DNA of 64,000 nt from JACVRW01 sp963733885 (lineage in GTDB: Bacteria; Actinomycetota; Thermoleophilia; Solirubrobacterales; Thermoleophilaceae), in contig CAVTES010000005.1 of assembly GCA_963733885.1 (NCBI GenBank), positions 186,001-250,000 on the forward strand, written 5' to 3'. Position numbers and translations under genes: made by a program. The notes under the pieces are model-generated. The model was not told the origin of the DNA and searched no databases. It saw nothing but the letters and a program-made list of their open reading frames with translations. Shown in pieces: positions 28,106 through 36,342 of the stretch; position 1 is the stretch's first letter, and each line of letters starts with the position of its first letter.

Positions 28106-28372
28106 CTAACGGTGCGGCACGCGCGGCCCGCGCTGCTGGGCGCGCACGCGGCCAGGCGATGGCGGTGCCGGATCGGCATGCGGCCCGCGCCGAGGCGGCT
28201 GCGGCGGCCGGATGCGTGGATGCGGGTCGCGCCGGCTCCCGCCACCGCCGTCCTCGCGATCCGCCTCGGCCACCGGCGGCTCGCGCAGGGCCCACCAGAT
28301 GATCGCCAACAGGGCGGCGATCGGGATCTTCAGGATGATCATCAACCAGAAGACTGCCCAGAAGCCGGACAT
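28106..28372 (-). CDS. Small single-pass membrane protein
   Basis: An 88-residue protein. The first 30 residues are a membrane helix (FWAVFWLMIILKIPIAALLA then IIWWALREPP); the rest is a charged tail rich in Arg, Pro and Gly. I recognise no family. The ATG at 28372 is chosen because the helix begins at residue 3. Confidence 0.5.
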   Translation of the reverse strand: MSGFWAVFWLMIILKIPIAALLAIIWWALREPPVAEADREDGGGGSRRDPHPRIRPPQPPRRGPHADPAPPSPGRVRAQQRGPRVPHR

Positions 28373-28595
28373 CCTTGGTCGATGGTACCCGGATCGCACC
28401 GCTCGAGGCAGCCCCGGAGCGGGAAGGAGGGTAACGCTCGTCCGTGGCGTCACCCTCATCCCTCGGGTGGAAGCCCTGCGCCTCGACCGCCTTGACGCTC
28501 GGTGGGTTATCTACCCGCCGGTCGGGGGAGCCACTCCTCCTCCGAGGCCTGCCTCCCGCGGCCGGTCGGAATTGGCGCAATCGGCACAGTTAATG

Positions 28596-28623
28596 GTGAT
28601 TCCACGACCCCGCGCGGAATCAC
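28596..28623 (-). terminator. Hairpin terminator of the PfkB kinase gene
   Basis: GTGATTCC (28596-28603) and GGAATCAC (28616-28623) form an 8-bp stem with a 12-base loop three bases after the kinase stop codon. No U tract follows. Apart from this hairpin I see nothing in 28373-28595. Confidence 0.45.
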
Positions 28624-28625
28624 AT

Positions 28626-29555
28626 CTAGCCCGCGGCGACGCCCTCGATCGAGGTCATCCGGCGGAACGCCTCGTAGCGCTCGTCGATCTCCTCGCGGGT
28701 TAGGCTCGCGGCGCGCTCGCATCCGAACTCCTCGACCCAGTAGGACGCAACCGCCGACCCGTAGGTCATCGCGCGGCGCAGGGTGGCGCTGTCCGTGGCG
28801 TCGCCCTGCGCGTCGAGATAGCCGAGCAGGCCCCCCGCGAACGAGTCGCCCGCGCCGGTGGGGTCGAGCACGGTCTCGAGCGGGTAAGCCGGCAGGGCGA
28901 AGAAACCGTCGTCCTCGGCGGTGAACAGGGCGGACCCGTACTCGCCCTGCTTCACGACCACCACTCGCGGGCCGAGCTCCATCAGCTGACGCACGCCCTT
29001 CAGCAGGGTGGGCTGCTCGGTCAGCTGACGCACCTCCTCGTCGTTCATCAGCAGCATGTCGACCTTCGAGATCGTTTGGAGGAGGGAGTCGCGCGTGTTT
29101 TCGATCCAGAAGTTCATCGAGTCGAGCGCGGCCAGCCTCGCGGCGCGGCACTCCTCCCGCACCTCGCGCTGGAGGTCGGGCTGGATGTTGGCCAGGAAGA
29201 GCGTGTCGGCCGCCTTGGAGGCCTCCGACAGCTTGGGCCGGAAGTCGCCGAACACGTTCAGCTGGGTGTCGAGGGTGTGCCGGACGCTCACGTTCCACTC
29301 GTACTCCCCGGCCCAGAAGAAGGTCTTGCCGCCCTCCACGTGCTCGACGTCGTCGGTGTTCACGCCGTGGGAGTGCAACACCTCGTACTCCGCCTCGCCG
29401 AAGTCGTCGCCCACGGGGCCGACCACGCGGACGTCGGTGAAATAGCTGGCCGCGAGCGAGAAATGCACGGCGGAACCGCCGAGCGCGCGCTCGCGCTCGC
29501 CGAACGGCGACCTGATCGCATCGAACGCGATCGATCCCACGACCACGAGGCTCAT
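28626..29555 (-). CDS. PfkB-family sugar or nucleoside kinase
   Basis: A 309-residue ribokinase-family enzyme. It starts SLVVVGSIAFDAI, has the substrate-pocket GGSAVHFSLAASYF, and the C-terminal anion hole and catalytic base motif DPTGAGDSFAGGLLGYL. The phosphorylated sugar or nucleoside is not clear from sequence. It is divergent from the quinone oxidoreductase with 40 bases between starts. Confidence 0.85.
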   Translation of the reverse strand: MSLVVVGSIAFDAIRSPFGERERALGGSAVHFSLAASYFTDVRVVGPVGDDFGEAEYEVLHSHGVNTDDVEHVEGGKTFFWAGEYEWNVSVRHTLDTQLNVFGDFRPKLSEASKAADTLFLANIQPDLQREVREECRAARLAALDSMNFWIENTRDSLLQTISKVDMLLMNDEEVRQLTEQPTLLKGVRQLMELGPRVVVVKQGEYGSALFTAEDDGFFALPAYPLETVLDPTGAGDSFAGGLLGYLDAQGDATDSATLRRAMTYGSAVASYWVEEFGCERAASLTREEIDERYEAFRRMTSIEGVAAG

Positions 29556-29595
29556 GCGGCCGCGGAGGCTAGTGGACCGATACCCTCCGCGCCGC

Positions 29596-30546
29596 GTGAG
29601 AGCGGTCCAGATCGAAGAGTTCGGCGGTCCCGAGGTCCTTCAGGTCGTCGATCTGCCGAAGCCCGAGCCGGGCGACGGCCAGGTGCTGATCGAGGTGTCC
29701 CGCGCGGGGATGAACTTCGCCGACACGCACCAGCGCGAGAACTCCTATCTGGCCCGTTTCGAGACCCCGCTCGTGCTGGGCGGCGAGGTGGCGGGGACGA
29801 CGGAGGACGGGCGGCGTGTCGTCGCGATGGTGCGGAGTGGCGGCTACGCCGAGTACGCGGTTGCGCCCGAGGCCTCGGTATTTCCGATTCCGGACGGGGT
29901 GGACGACGGCGAGGCGCTCGCCCTCCTGATTCAGGGGCTCACCGCGTGGCACCTCTACCGGACGTCGGCGAAGCTCGCCGAGGGAGAGGCGGTCGTCGTG
30001 ATCTCCGGAGCCGGGGGCGTCGGGTCGCTGGCCGTCCAGCTCGGCCATCCCTTCGGGGCGGGGCGCGTCATCGCGACCGCATCGACCGAGGAGAAGCGGG
30101 AGCTGGCCCTGTCGCTCGGCGCCGACGCCGCCGTCGATCCGGCGGTCGAGGACCTGAAGGGCGCCCTGATCGAGGCCAACGAGGGCAAGCAGGTGGACGT
30201 GGTCCTCGAGATGTCGGGCGGCCGCATGTTCACCGAGTCGTCGGAGGCGCTCGCCCCGTTCGGCCGGATTGTGGCCTACGGGATCGCGAGCCGGGAGCAG
30301 AACACGGTGGAGACGGGCCGCCTGCTGCGGAAGAGTCGCGCGGTGGTCGGCTTCTGGCTGATGCACTGCATCGGCCGCCGCGACATGATCGAGGAGCCGC
30401 TCGCCGACCTGTTCGACCGGACGGCGCTCGGCGACCTCAAGCCGCAGATGGGCGAGACGTACGCCCTGTCGGATGTACGCCGCGCGCACGAGGACCTGCA
30501 GGGCCGGCGCACCAGCGGGAAGGTCCTGCTGGACCCGTCCCGCTAG
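29596..30546 (+). CDS. Zinc-free quinone oxidoreductase (MDR family)
   Basis: A 316-residue medium-chain reductase of the NADPH:quinone oxidoreductase type. The start RAVQIEEFGGPEVLQV, GMNFADTHQRENSY and the nucleotide-binding ISGAGGVGSLAVQLG are typical; no catalytic zinc ligands are present. The GTG at 29596 begins just before the conserved N-terminus. It probably reduces quinones or enones with NADPH. Confidence 0.85.
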   Translation: MRAVQIEEFGGPEVLQVVDLPKPEPGDGQVLIEVSRAGMNFADTHQRENSYLARFETPLVLGGEVAGTTEDGRRVVAMVRSGGYAEYAVAPEASVFPIPDGVDDGEALALLIQGLTAWHLYRTSAKLAEGEAVVVISGAGGVGSLAVQLGHPFGAGRVIATASTEEKRELALSLGADAAVDPAVEDLKGALIEANEGKQVDVVLEMSGGRMFTESSEALAPFGRIVAYGIASREQNTVETGRLLRKSRAVVGFWLMHCIGRRDMIEEPLADLFDRTALGDLKPQMGETYALSDVRRAHEDLQGRRTSGKVLLDPSR

Positions 30547-30550
30547 CCCC

Positions 30551-30573
30551 CCGCTGCGGGAAAACCCGCGCGG
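30551..30573 (+). terminator. Hairpin with an AAAA loop after the quinone oxidoreductase
   Basis: CCGC, a bulged T, GCGGG, loop AAAA, CCCGC and GCGG pair over 9 bp. It lies 5 bases after the stop and 20 bases before the helicase start, so it may end the upstream transcript or act in the helicase leader. Confidence 0.4.
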
Positions 30574-30592
30574 TGGCTAACCTCGACCGCCG

Positions 30593-32023
30593 ATGACGAC
30601 GTTCGCCGACCTCGGCCTGTCCGAGTCCACGCTGGGAGCGCTCGCTCACCTCGGCTACGAGCGCCCCACGCCGATCCAGGAGCAGGCCATTCCGCCGCTG
30701 CTAGAGGGCCGCGACGTAATCGGCCAGGCGCAGACCGGCACCGGGAAGACGGCCGCCTTCGGCCTGCCGATGGTGGAGTACGTCGATCCCGAGGCCGCGG
30801 CGATCCAGGCGCTGGTGCTCACCCCGACGCGCGAGCTGTGCATCCAGGTGACCCAGGCGCTGCGCGCGTATGGCGAGCGGAAGGGCGTGGAGGTGGTGGC
30901 CGTGTTCGGCGGCGCGCCCATCCGCGACCAGGCGGCTCGCCTGAAGGAGGGCCAGGTGGCCGTCGGCACGGTCGGCCGGGTGATGGACATGATCGACCGC
31001 CACCACCTTTTCCTCGACGAGGCCCGTTATGTGGTGCTCGACGAGGCCGACGAGATGCTCGACCTCGGCTTCCTCGAGGACGTGGAGGCGATCCTCCGGC
31101 GCGCGCCGATGGGGCGCCAGACGGCGCTCTTCAGCGCAACCGTGCCACCGGAGATCCGCCGGCTGGCCGAGCAGTTCATGCACGACCCGGTAGAGATACA
31201 GGTGCGCGCCGCCACCCTCACGATCGACACCGTCGACCACTACTACGTCGAGGTGCGCGACGGCGAGAAGCCCGACGCGCTCGTCAATGTGCTCAAGGAG
31301 GAGCGTCCGGAGCAGGCCATCGTGTTCGCGCGCACCAAGATCGGGGTGGATCGCCTGGCTCGCCGGCTCGGCGATGCCGGCGTACGGGTGAAGGCGCTGC
31401 ACGGCGACATGCCCCAGGGCCAGCGCGACGGGGTCATGCTGGCCTTCAAGGGCGGCCGCGAGCGGCTCCTGGTGGCCACCGACGTCGCGGCGCGGGGGCT
31501 TGACATCACCGGCGTGAGCCACGTCGTGAACTACGACATCCCCAACTCGCCCGACGTCTACGTCCACCGCATCGGCCGCACCGGCCGGGCGGGGGAGAGC
31601 GGGCGCGCCATCACGCTGATCACGCCGAGGCAGCGGCGCGAGCTCCAGGCGATCGAGCGGCACGCGAACACGGAGATCGAGGAGTGGTCGCCTGACGGGC
31701 CCAGGCCGCGCGAGCGCCGAACCCGCCGCGAGCGCGAGACGCGCCGGCCGCGCCACACGAAGCCGCACAGCCGCGACGGCGTGCCTTACGTGAAGCTGGT
31801 GGTCGGCGCGGGGCGCGCGCAGGGGATCGAGCCCGCCGACGTGGTCGGCGCGGTGGTCGACAACACACATCTCGAGAACGACGACGTCCGCCACGTGCGC
31901 GTGCTCGAGCGCTTCTCCTTCGTGGAGGTGCCCGAGCGGCGCGCCGGCGAGGTGGTGGACAAGGTGAACGGCAAGCGAGTCCGGGGGACGGAGCTCCGGG
32001 TGGAGGTGACCAAGAGGCGATGA
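30593..32023 (+). CDS. DEAD-box ATP-dependent RNA helicase with DbpA RNA-binding domain
   Basis: A 476-residue helicase. Q motif GYERPTPIQEQAIPP, motif I AQTGTGKTAA, motif II VLDEADEML, motif III FSAT, and motif VI HRIGRTGRAGESG are all intact. The C-terminal 75 residues (VKLVVGAGRAQGIEPADVVG to ELRVEVTKRR) form a DbpA/CsdA-type RNA-binding domain after a basic linker. Likely roles are ribosome assembly or cold adaptation. It overlaps the peptidylprolyl isomerase start by 4 bases. Confidence 0.9.
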   Translation: MTTFADLGLSESTLGALAHLGYERPTPIQEQAIPPLLEGRDVIGQAQTGTGKTAAFGLPMVEYVDPEAAAIQALVLTPTRELCIQVTQALRAYGERKGVEVVAVFGGAPIRDQAARLKEGQVAVGTVGRVMDMIDRHHLFLDEARYVVLDEADEMLDLGFLEDVEAILRRAPMGRQTALFSATVPPEIRRLAEQFMHDPVEIQVRAATLTIDTVDHYYVEVRDGEKPDALVNVLKEERPEQAIVFARTKIGVDRLARRLGDAGVRVKALHGDMPQGQRDGVMLAFKGGRERLLVATDVAARGLDITGVSHVVNYDIPNSPDVYVHRIGRTGRAGESGRAITLITPRQRRELQAIERHANTEIEEWSPDGPRPRERRTRRERETRRPRHTKPHSRDGVPYVKLVVGAGRAQGIEPADVVGAVVDNTHLENDDVRHVRVLERFSFVEVPERRAGEVVDKVNGKRVRGTELRVEVTKRR

Positions 32024-32481
32024 GCCAGGCGACCATGCACACCAACCACGGGCCGATCGAGCTCGAGCTGTTCGAGGGCGAGGCCCCGAAGACCGTTGAG
32101 AACTTCGTGAAACTGTCGCGGGACGGCTACTACGACGGGCTGATCTTCCACCGCGTGATCAAAGACTTCATGATCCAGGGGGGCTGCCCTCAGGGCACCG
32201 GCACGGGCGGCCCGGGCTACGAGTTCGAGGACGAGATCAACGAGCACAAGGTCGCGCGCGGCGCGCTCGCGATGGCGAACCGGGGGCCGAATACGAACGG
32301 CAGCCAGTTCTTCATCGTCACCATCGACGCGGCTCCGTGGCTCGACGGCAAGCACACCGTGTTCGGCGAGGTGCGCTCGGGGATGGAGGCGGTCGACTCG
32401 ATCGAGGGGGCCGAGACCGGCGCGCAGGACCGCCCGAAGCAGGACGCCGTGATCGAGCGAATGGAGGTCCATGAAGGTTGA
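32020..32481 (+). CDS. Cyclophilin-type peptidylprolyl isomerase
   Basis: A 153-residue cytosolic cyclophilin catalysing proline cis-trans isomerisation. Active-site motifs are FHRVIKDFMIQGG, MANRGPNTNGSQFFI and WLDGKHTVFGEV. It is coupled to the helicase upstream and overlaps the thioredoxin-fold gene downstream by 11 bases. Confidence 0.95.
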   Translation: MSQATMHTNHGPIELELFEGEAPKTVENFVKLSRDGYYDGLIFHRVIKDFMIQGGCPQGTGTGGPGYEFEDEINEHKVARGALAMANRGPNTNGSQFFIVTIDAAPWLDGKHTVFGEVRSGMEAVDSIEGAETGAQDRPKQDAVIERMEVHEG

Positions 32482-32794
32482 GCTCCTGTGGTGGGAGGGC
32501 TGCCCCTCGCATCCGGAGACGCTGGCCGACCTTCGCCGGAGCCTGGCGGAGGAGGGCGTCGATACCGACGTCGAGACGGTCGAGGTGGGCTCGGACGAGC
32601 AGGCGCGCGCCGAGCGCTTCCCGGGATCTCCCACGATCAGAATCGACGGAGACGACATCTTCCCGTGCCCGGACTCCGAGCCGTTCTCGCTCACCTGCCG
32701 CCTGTACCGGCTGCGGGACGGACGGCCCTCGCCCACACCCGACCCCGATGCCCTTCGCGAAGCCATAAGGAGGCGACATGCAGATCGGCGATGA
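32471..32794 (+). CDS. Thioredoxin-fold small protein
   Basis: A 107-residue protein with VELLWWEGCPSHPETLADLR, which resembles a thioredoxin active site with only one cysteine (CPSH), and the cis-proline region FPGSPTIRIDGDDIFP. Such proteins occur as thiol-disulfide or mercury-related factors; I cannot assign a reaction. Both ends overlap neighbours, 11 bases with the cyclophilin and 17 with the next gene. Confidence 0.65.
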   Translation: MKVELLWWEGCPSHPETLADLRRSLAEEGVDTDVETVEVGSDEQARAERFPGSPTIRIDGDDIFPCPDSEPFSLTCRLYRLRDGRPSPTPDPDALREAIRRRHADRR

Positions 32795-33287
32795 GGCAAT
32801 GACGTTCAGCCTGCCCGCCACGGACGGCAGCGAGCACGGTCCGGACGGAGTCACGGTGGTGGTGTTCACCTGCAACCACTGCCCCTATGCGCTGGCCTGG
32901 CACGACCGCCTGACGCAGGTGGCGCGGGACTACGAGGGCCGGGCCCGCTTCCTGGCCGTGAACCCGAACGACGCCGAGCGCTACCCGCGCGACTCGTTCG
33001 ACGCGATGCGGAGGCGCGTGGAGTCTGACGGCGGCTGGCCGCATCCGTACCTGCGCGACGAGTCGCAGGAGGTGGCCCGCGCTTACGGCGCGCGGACCAC
33101 GCCCGACGTGTTCGTGCTGGACGCCGAGGGAGTGTTGCGCTACCGCGGCGCGCCGGACGCGGACCACCGGGACGAGAGCCAGGGCGCGGCCTGGCTGCGC
33201 GAGGCGCTGGACGCGGTGCTCGCGGGCGAGCAGCCGGCGCGGCCCGAGACCGAGCCTGTGGGATGCAGCGTCAAGTGGAGCCAGTAA
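32778..33287 (+). CDS. Thioredoxin-family (AhpC/TSA-like) protein
   Basis: A 169-residue thioredoxin-fold protein. The motif FTCNHCPYALAWHDRL places two cysteines as CNHC, as in the alkyl hydroperoxide reductase/thiol-specific antioxidant relatives found in operons with membrane oxidases, and RTTPDVFVLDAEG carries the cis-proline. A third Cys near the C-terminus (EPVGCSVKWS) matches the usual family ending. Reductase or antioxidant roles are likely. The 3' end overlaps the convergent HAD gene by 17 bases. Confidence 0.8.
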   Translation: MQIGDEAMTFSLPATDGSEHGPDGVTVVVFTCNHCPYALAWHDRLTQVARDYEGRARFLAVNPNDAERYPRDSFDAMRRRVESDGGWPHPYLRDESQEVARAYGARTTPDVFVLDAEGVLRYRGAPDADHRDESQGAAWLREALDAVLAGEQPARPETEPVGCSVKWSQ

Positions 33288-33939
33288 TCGCGGCGAGCGC
33301 CGCGGCGGTGTCGCTCAGGTCGTCGAGGAAGGCGTCGGGGCCGGAGGCGCGGAGCGTCTCGGGGTCGGCGAAGCCCGTGGCCACCGCCACCGCGCGAGCG
33401 TCCGCGTCATGAGCGGCGCGGACGTCGAGCGGAGTGTCGCCCACCAGCACCGCGCCGGTGGGCTCCCCGTACTTGGCCGCCGCCCGCTCACGCGCCACCG
33501 CCACCAGGTCGGAGCGCCGGTCGTGCGGGTCTGAGCCGTAGGCGCCCACCTCGAAGTCCAGCCAGCGCTCGAGCCCGAACGCGCTCACCTTGATCACTGC
33601 GTTCGCCTGGATGTTGCCGGTGAGGAGCGACTGGATCACGTCGTCGCGGCGGTGCAGGGCCTCGAGGACCTCGGGTACGCCGGGGTAGGCGTACCCGTCC
33701 TCGCGCATCGCCTCCTTGCGAAGCTCGAGCGCGCCGGCCAGCTCCTCGAGCACACGCGGCAGGTGGTCAGGCTCGCCGGCCAGCATCGTGAGCGCGATCT
33801 CCTTGTCCGTGCGGCCCGCGAAGTCCACCGGCTCCGGATCGCGCCCGACCACGGCCCTGAACGCCTCGTCGAAGGCGTACCGCCCATGGCCCGCGGTGCG
33901 CACCAGCGTCCCGTCGATGTCCCAGAGCACCAGCAGCAT
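33271..33939 (-). CDS. HAD-superfamily hydrolase, phosphoglycolate phosphatase-like
   Basis: A 222-residue HAD-IA phosphatase. The nucleophile motif is LLVLWDIDGTLVRTAGHGRYAF, motif II SLLTGN, and motif IV VLVGDTPLDVRAAHDADARA. The cap domain of about 70 residues fits phosphoglycolate or pyrophosphate-type phosphatases. The natural substrate is not evident. It is followed on the same strand by another HAD gene after 4 bases of separation upstream. Confidence 0.8.
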   Translation of the reverse strand: MLLVLWDIDGTLVRTAGHGRYAFDEAFRAVVGRDPEPVDFAGRTDKEIALTMLAGEPDHLPRVLEELAGALELRKEAMREDGYAYPGVPEVLEALHRRDDVIQSLLTGNIQANAVIKVSAFGLERWLDFEVGAYGSDPHDRRSDLVAVARERAAAKYGEPTGAVLVGDTPLDVRAAHDADARAVAVATGFADPETLRASGPDAFLDDLSDTAAALAAITGST

Positions 33940-33943
33940 CTAG

Positions 33944-34549
33944 CTAGCTCAGCTCCACGCCGAGCAGCCGCTCGAGCTCCGGCACCGTGTGCTCGGCGCC
34001 GCGGTGGAGGATCGCGGTCATGCCGACCGCCTCGGCGCCCTCGCAGTTCTGGCGCAGGTCGTCCACGAAGACGCAGTCGCTCGCCTCGACCCCCGTCCGC
34101 TCGGCGCCCAGCAGGAAGATCTCGGCCTGCGGCTTGTGCATCCCCACCTCGCCTGAGATCACGACCCCGTCGAACAGCTCCGGGAAGGCCGAGCGGTCGT
34201 AGCGCCCGACGCCCATCGAGTTGGAGATCAGCCCGGTGCGGATGCCCGCCGCGCGGGCGCGGCGGAGGGCGTTGAGCATCTCCTCGTCGGGCCGCATGCC
34301 GGCGAACATGCGGTCCACCAGCCCGGCGCGCTCTTCGATCCCGAGCAGCTCGCCGAATCGCTCCCCGAAGGCGTCCTCCCTCAGCTCGCCGGTCTCGAGC
34401 GCGCGCACCAGCTTGATCGCCCGCGGATCCTCGCGCAGGAGGCGCATGATCGCGTCGGGCTTGAGGCCCTCGGCCACGCTGAATTCCCGAAAGGAGTCGA
34501 AGACGTTTGTGGTGAGGACGCCGCCGTAGTCGACCAGCAGGCCCCTCAC
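33944..34549 (-). CDS. HAD-IA hydrolase paired with an aminoglycoside phosphotransferase-like kinase
   Basis: A 201-residue HAD protein. The nucleophile motif is LLVDYGGVLTTNVFDSF, motif II TGLISNSMG, the lysine KPQAEIFLLGAE, and the acidic motif FVDDLRQNCEGAEAVGM. This variant, with DYGGVLT, is the type fused to APH and acyl-CoA dehydrogenase domains in ACAD10. Its GTG start overlaps the APH stop by 4 bases. It may work with that kinase on an acyl-CoA-linked hydroxyl. Confidence 0.8.
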   Translation of the reverse strand: MRGLLVDYGGVLTTNVFDSFREFSVAEGLKPDAIMRLLREDPRAIKLVRALETGELREDAFGERFGELLGIEERAGLVDRMFAGMRPDEEMLNALRRARAAGIRTGLISNSMGVGRYDRSAFPELFDGVVISGEVGMHKPQAEIFLLGAERTGVEASDCVFVDDLRQNCEGAEAVGMTAILHRGAEHTVPELERLLGVELS

Positions 34550-35619
34550 CTCGAATGCGCCACCTCGCGGGCCTTCTCGGCGAGCGCCGGCACCCCCTCG
34601 TCGAAGAGCGCCAGGTAGGGGTCGTCGGACGCCCCGAGCGTGTAGCGCTTGAAGTTGCCCTCCATGAACACGGCGGCCTTCCACATGGCCAGTGCCTGGT
34701 ACCAGTTGAGCGCCGAGACCGAGCGGCCGCTGCGCTCCTCGTAGCGCGCCGTCAGCTCCTCGCGGGTCATGAAGCCGGGCCGGCGCGTGGCGGCCGAGAG
34801 GCTGCTGAAGGAGCTGTCGACGGGATCGTCGGCCTCGGCCCAGGTGACCGTGAGGTAGCCCACGTCGGCGAGCGGATCGCCGATGGTCGAGAGCTCCCAG
34901 TCGAAGATCGCCACCAGCCGCGCAGGCGCTTCGTCCGCGACCATCACGTTCCCCAGCCGGTAGTCGCCGTGCACGATCGTGGACTCGGGCGACTCGGGCA
35001 GGTTGCAGGCGAGCCAGTCACGCACTTCCTCCACGACGGGCACCTCGCGCGTCTTGTTGTAGTCCCAGAGGCCGGTGAAGCGGCGCACCTGGCGCTCCAG
35101 GTAGCCGGTCGGCTTGCCGTAGCCCTCGAGCCCGCAGGCCCGCCAGTCCACGGCATGCACCTCGACGAGCGCGTCCACCAGCTCCTCCGAGAGGCGGCGG
35201 CGGCCCTCCTCGCTGTCGAGCGGCTCCGGCACGTCTTGCGTCACGACCGAGCCGTGCATCTCCTCCATCACGTAGAAGGGCACGCCGAGCACCGACTCGT
35301 CGTCGCCGACGGCGAGCACCGGCGGCACGCGCACCGAGGTCGACTCGAGCGCGCGAAGCAGGCGCGCCTCGCGCAGGACGTCGTGCGCTGACGGCGGCAG
35401 GGGCGGCCGCGGGGGGCGGCGCAGGACCACCCGCGCATCTCCCCGGCGGACCAGGAACGTGAAATTCGAGTGCCCCTCGCCGATCCGCTCGGCCTCCACG
35501 CGGCCCTCGCCGATGCCGTGCTGGTCGAGGAAGGCCTCGAGCGGCTCCCGGACCACGAGCGGAGGGAGCTCGAGCTCGGCGGCGTCCTGGGGCGTGTCGA
35601 CGACGTCGGGCGAGCCCAT
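34546..35619 (-). CDS. APH-family phosphotransferase (ACAD10/11 kinase-like)
   Basis: A 357-residue protein kinase-like enzyme. The N-lobe has ERIGEGHSNFTFLVRRGD, the catalytic loop is IVHGDYRLGNVMV and the metal Asp lies in AIFDWELSTIGDPLADVGYL. The SNFTF and TIGDPLAD patterns fit the branch associated with acyl-CoA dehydrogenases, where the kinase phosphorylates 4-hydroxyacyl-CoA in mammals (ACAD10/11). Acyl substrates are inferred here; no dehydrogenase gene is adjacent. It starts 91 bases from the divergent cupredoxin gene. Confidence 0.8.
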   Translation of the reverse strand: MGSPDVVDTPQDAAELELPPLVVREPLEAFLDQHGIGEGRVEAERIGEGHSNFTFLVRRGDARVVLRRPPRPPLPPSAHDVLREARLLRALESTSVRVPPVLAVGDDESVLGVPFYVMEEMHGSVVTQDVPEPLDSEEGRRRLSEELVDALVEVHAVDWRACGLEGYGKPTGYLERQVRRFTGLWDYNKTREVPVVEEVRDWLACNLPESPESTIVHGDYRLGNVMVADEAPARLVAIFDWELSTIGDPLADVGYLTVTWAEADDPVDSSFSSLSAATRRPGFMTREELTARYEERSGRSVSALNWYQALAMWKAAVFMEGNFKRYTLGASDDPYLALFDEGVPALAEKAREVAHSR

Positions 35620-35676
35620 CGGGGCGGCAATGCTAACTGTGAACCACCCTCGCGGCGGTTGCGTATGACGTGCCGT

Positions 35677-35698
35677 CTAGTGGTCGGGCGACCACTAG
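35677..35698. promoter_or_regulatory. 22-bp palindrome before the cupredoxin gene
   Basis: CTAGTGGTCG (35677-35686), GG, CGACCACTAG (35689-35698) is a perfect 10-bp inverted repeat in the intergenic region between divergent APH and cupredoxin genes, 12 bases before the cupredoxin ATG. Its length suits a dimeric repressor operator. Confidence 0.45.
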
Positions 35699-35710
35699 GC
35701 TTCCAGCCCG

Positions 35711-36319
35711 ATGCGACGCTACCGACTGCTGCCAATCCCGGTTTCCCTGTTCCTCGCGCTCGCCGCGGTCGCTCCCGCGAGCGCGGCCGAGGTGGAGGTG
35801 GGGGTCGTGAACTTCGACTTCAAGCCCGCGATGCAGTCGATCGCCGTCGGAGACACCGTGGTGTGGCGCTTCATGATCGACGGTCACACAACGACCGCGA
35901 ACCGCGGGCAGGCCGAGCGGTGGAACTCCGGGCCCGCGACCACGCCGAGCGGACAGACATTCCGGCACACCTTCGACACCCCGGGGCGCTTCCAGTATGT
36001 GTGCATTCCCCACGCAAACTTCCCCATGAAGGGCGTGGTCACGGTGGGCACGGACAAGGTGCGCGACACCGTCGACGCCTTCAAGACCCGGGGGAGCGGC
36101 TCGAGCGTGAAGGTCTCGTTCAAGCTGAACGAGCCTGCCACTGCCACCTACAAGCTGCGCGGCGCGGAGCGCAGGACCGTCCGCCGGGGGCGCCTGGGGG
36201 CCGGGCGGCACAGCTTCAGCGTTCGGAACCTCGACGCGGGCTCCTACAACGGCACGCTCACGCTGTCGGACGACTTCGACAAGTCGGCCAAGGCGAAGAG
36301 CTCCTTCGCGATCGGCTAG
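35711..36319 (+). CDS. Secreted cupredoxin (type 1 copper protein)
   Basis: A 202-residue exported protein. The signal peptide ends PASAAE (about residue 27). The plastocyanin-like domain has copper ligands H59 (IDGHTTTANRG), C98 and H101 (YVCIPHANF) and M106 (PMKG). The remaining about 90 residues form a second beta domain with Arg/Lys-rich repeats (AERRTVRRGRLGAGRHSFSV) as seen in cell-surface anchored proteins. An electron carrier or copper-binding role is likely. Confidence 0.85.
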   Translation: MRRYRLLPIPVSLFLALAAVAPASAAEVEVGVVNFDFKPAMQSIAVGDTVVWRFMIDGHTTTANRGQAERWNSGPATTPSGQTFRHTFDTPGRFQYVCIPHANFPMKGVVTVGTDKVRDTVDAFKTRGSGSSVKVSFKLNEPATATYKLRGAERRTVRRGRLGAGRHSFSVRNLDAGSYNGTLTLSDDFDKSAKAKSSFAIG

Positions 36320-36342
36320 CAGCGGGTTCGTAGCCTTGGGCA

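Noticed and set aside
28373..28595. tRNA or riboswitch in the gap before the PfkB terminator
   Set aside because: No cloverleaf or known riboswitch core could be drawn; only short GC hairpins.
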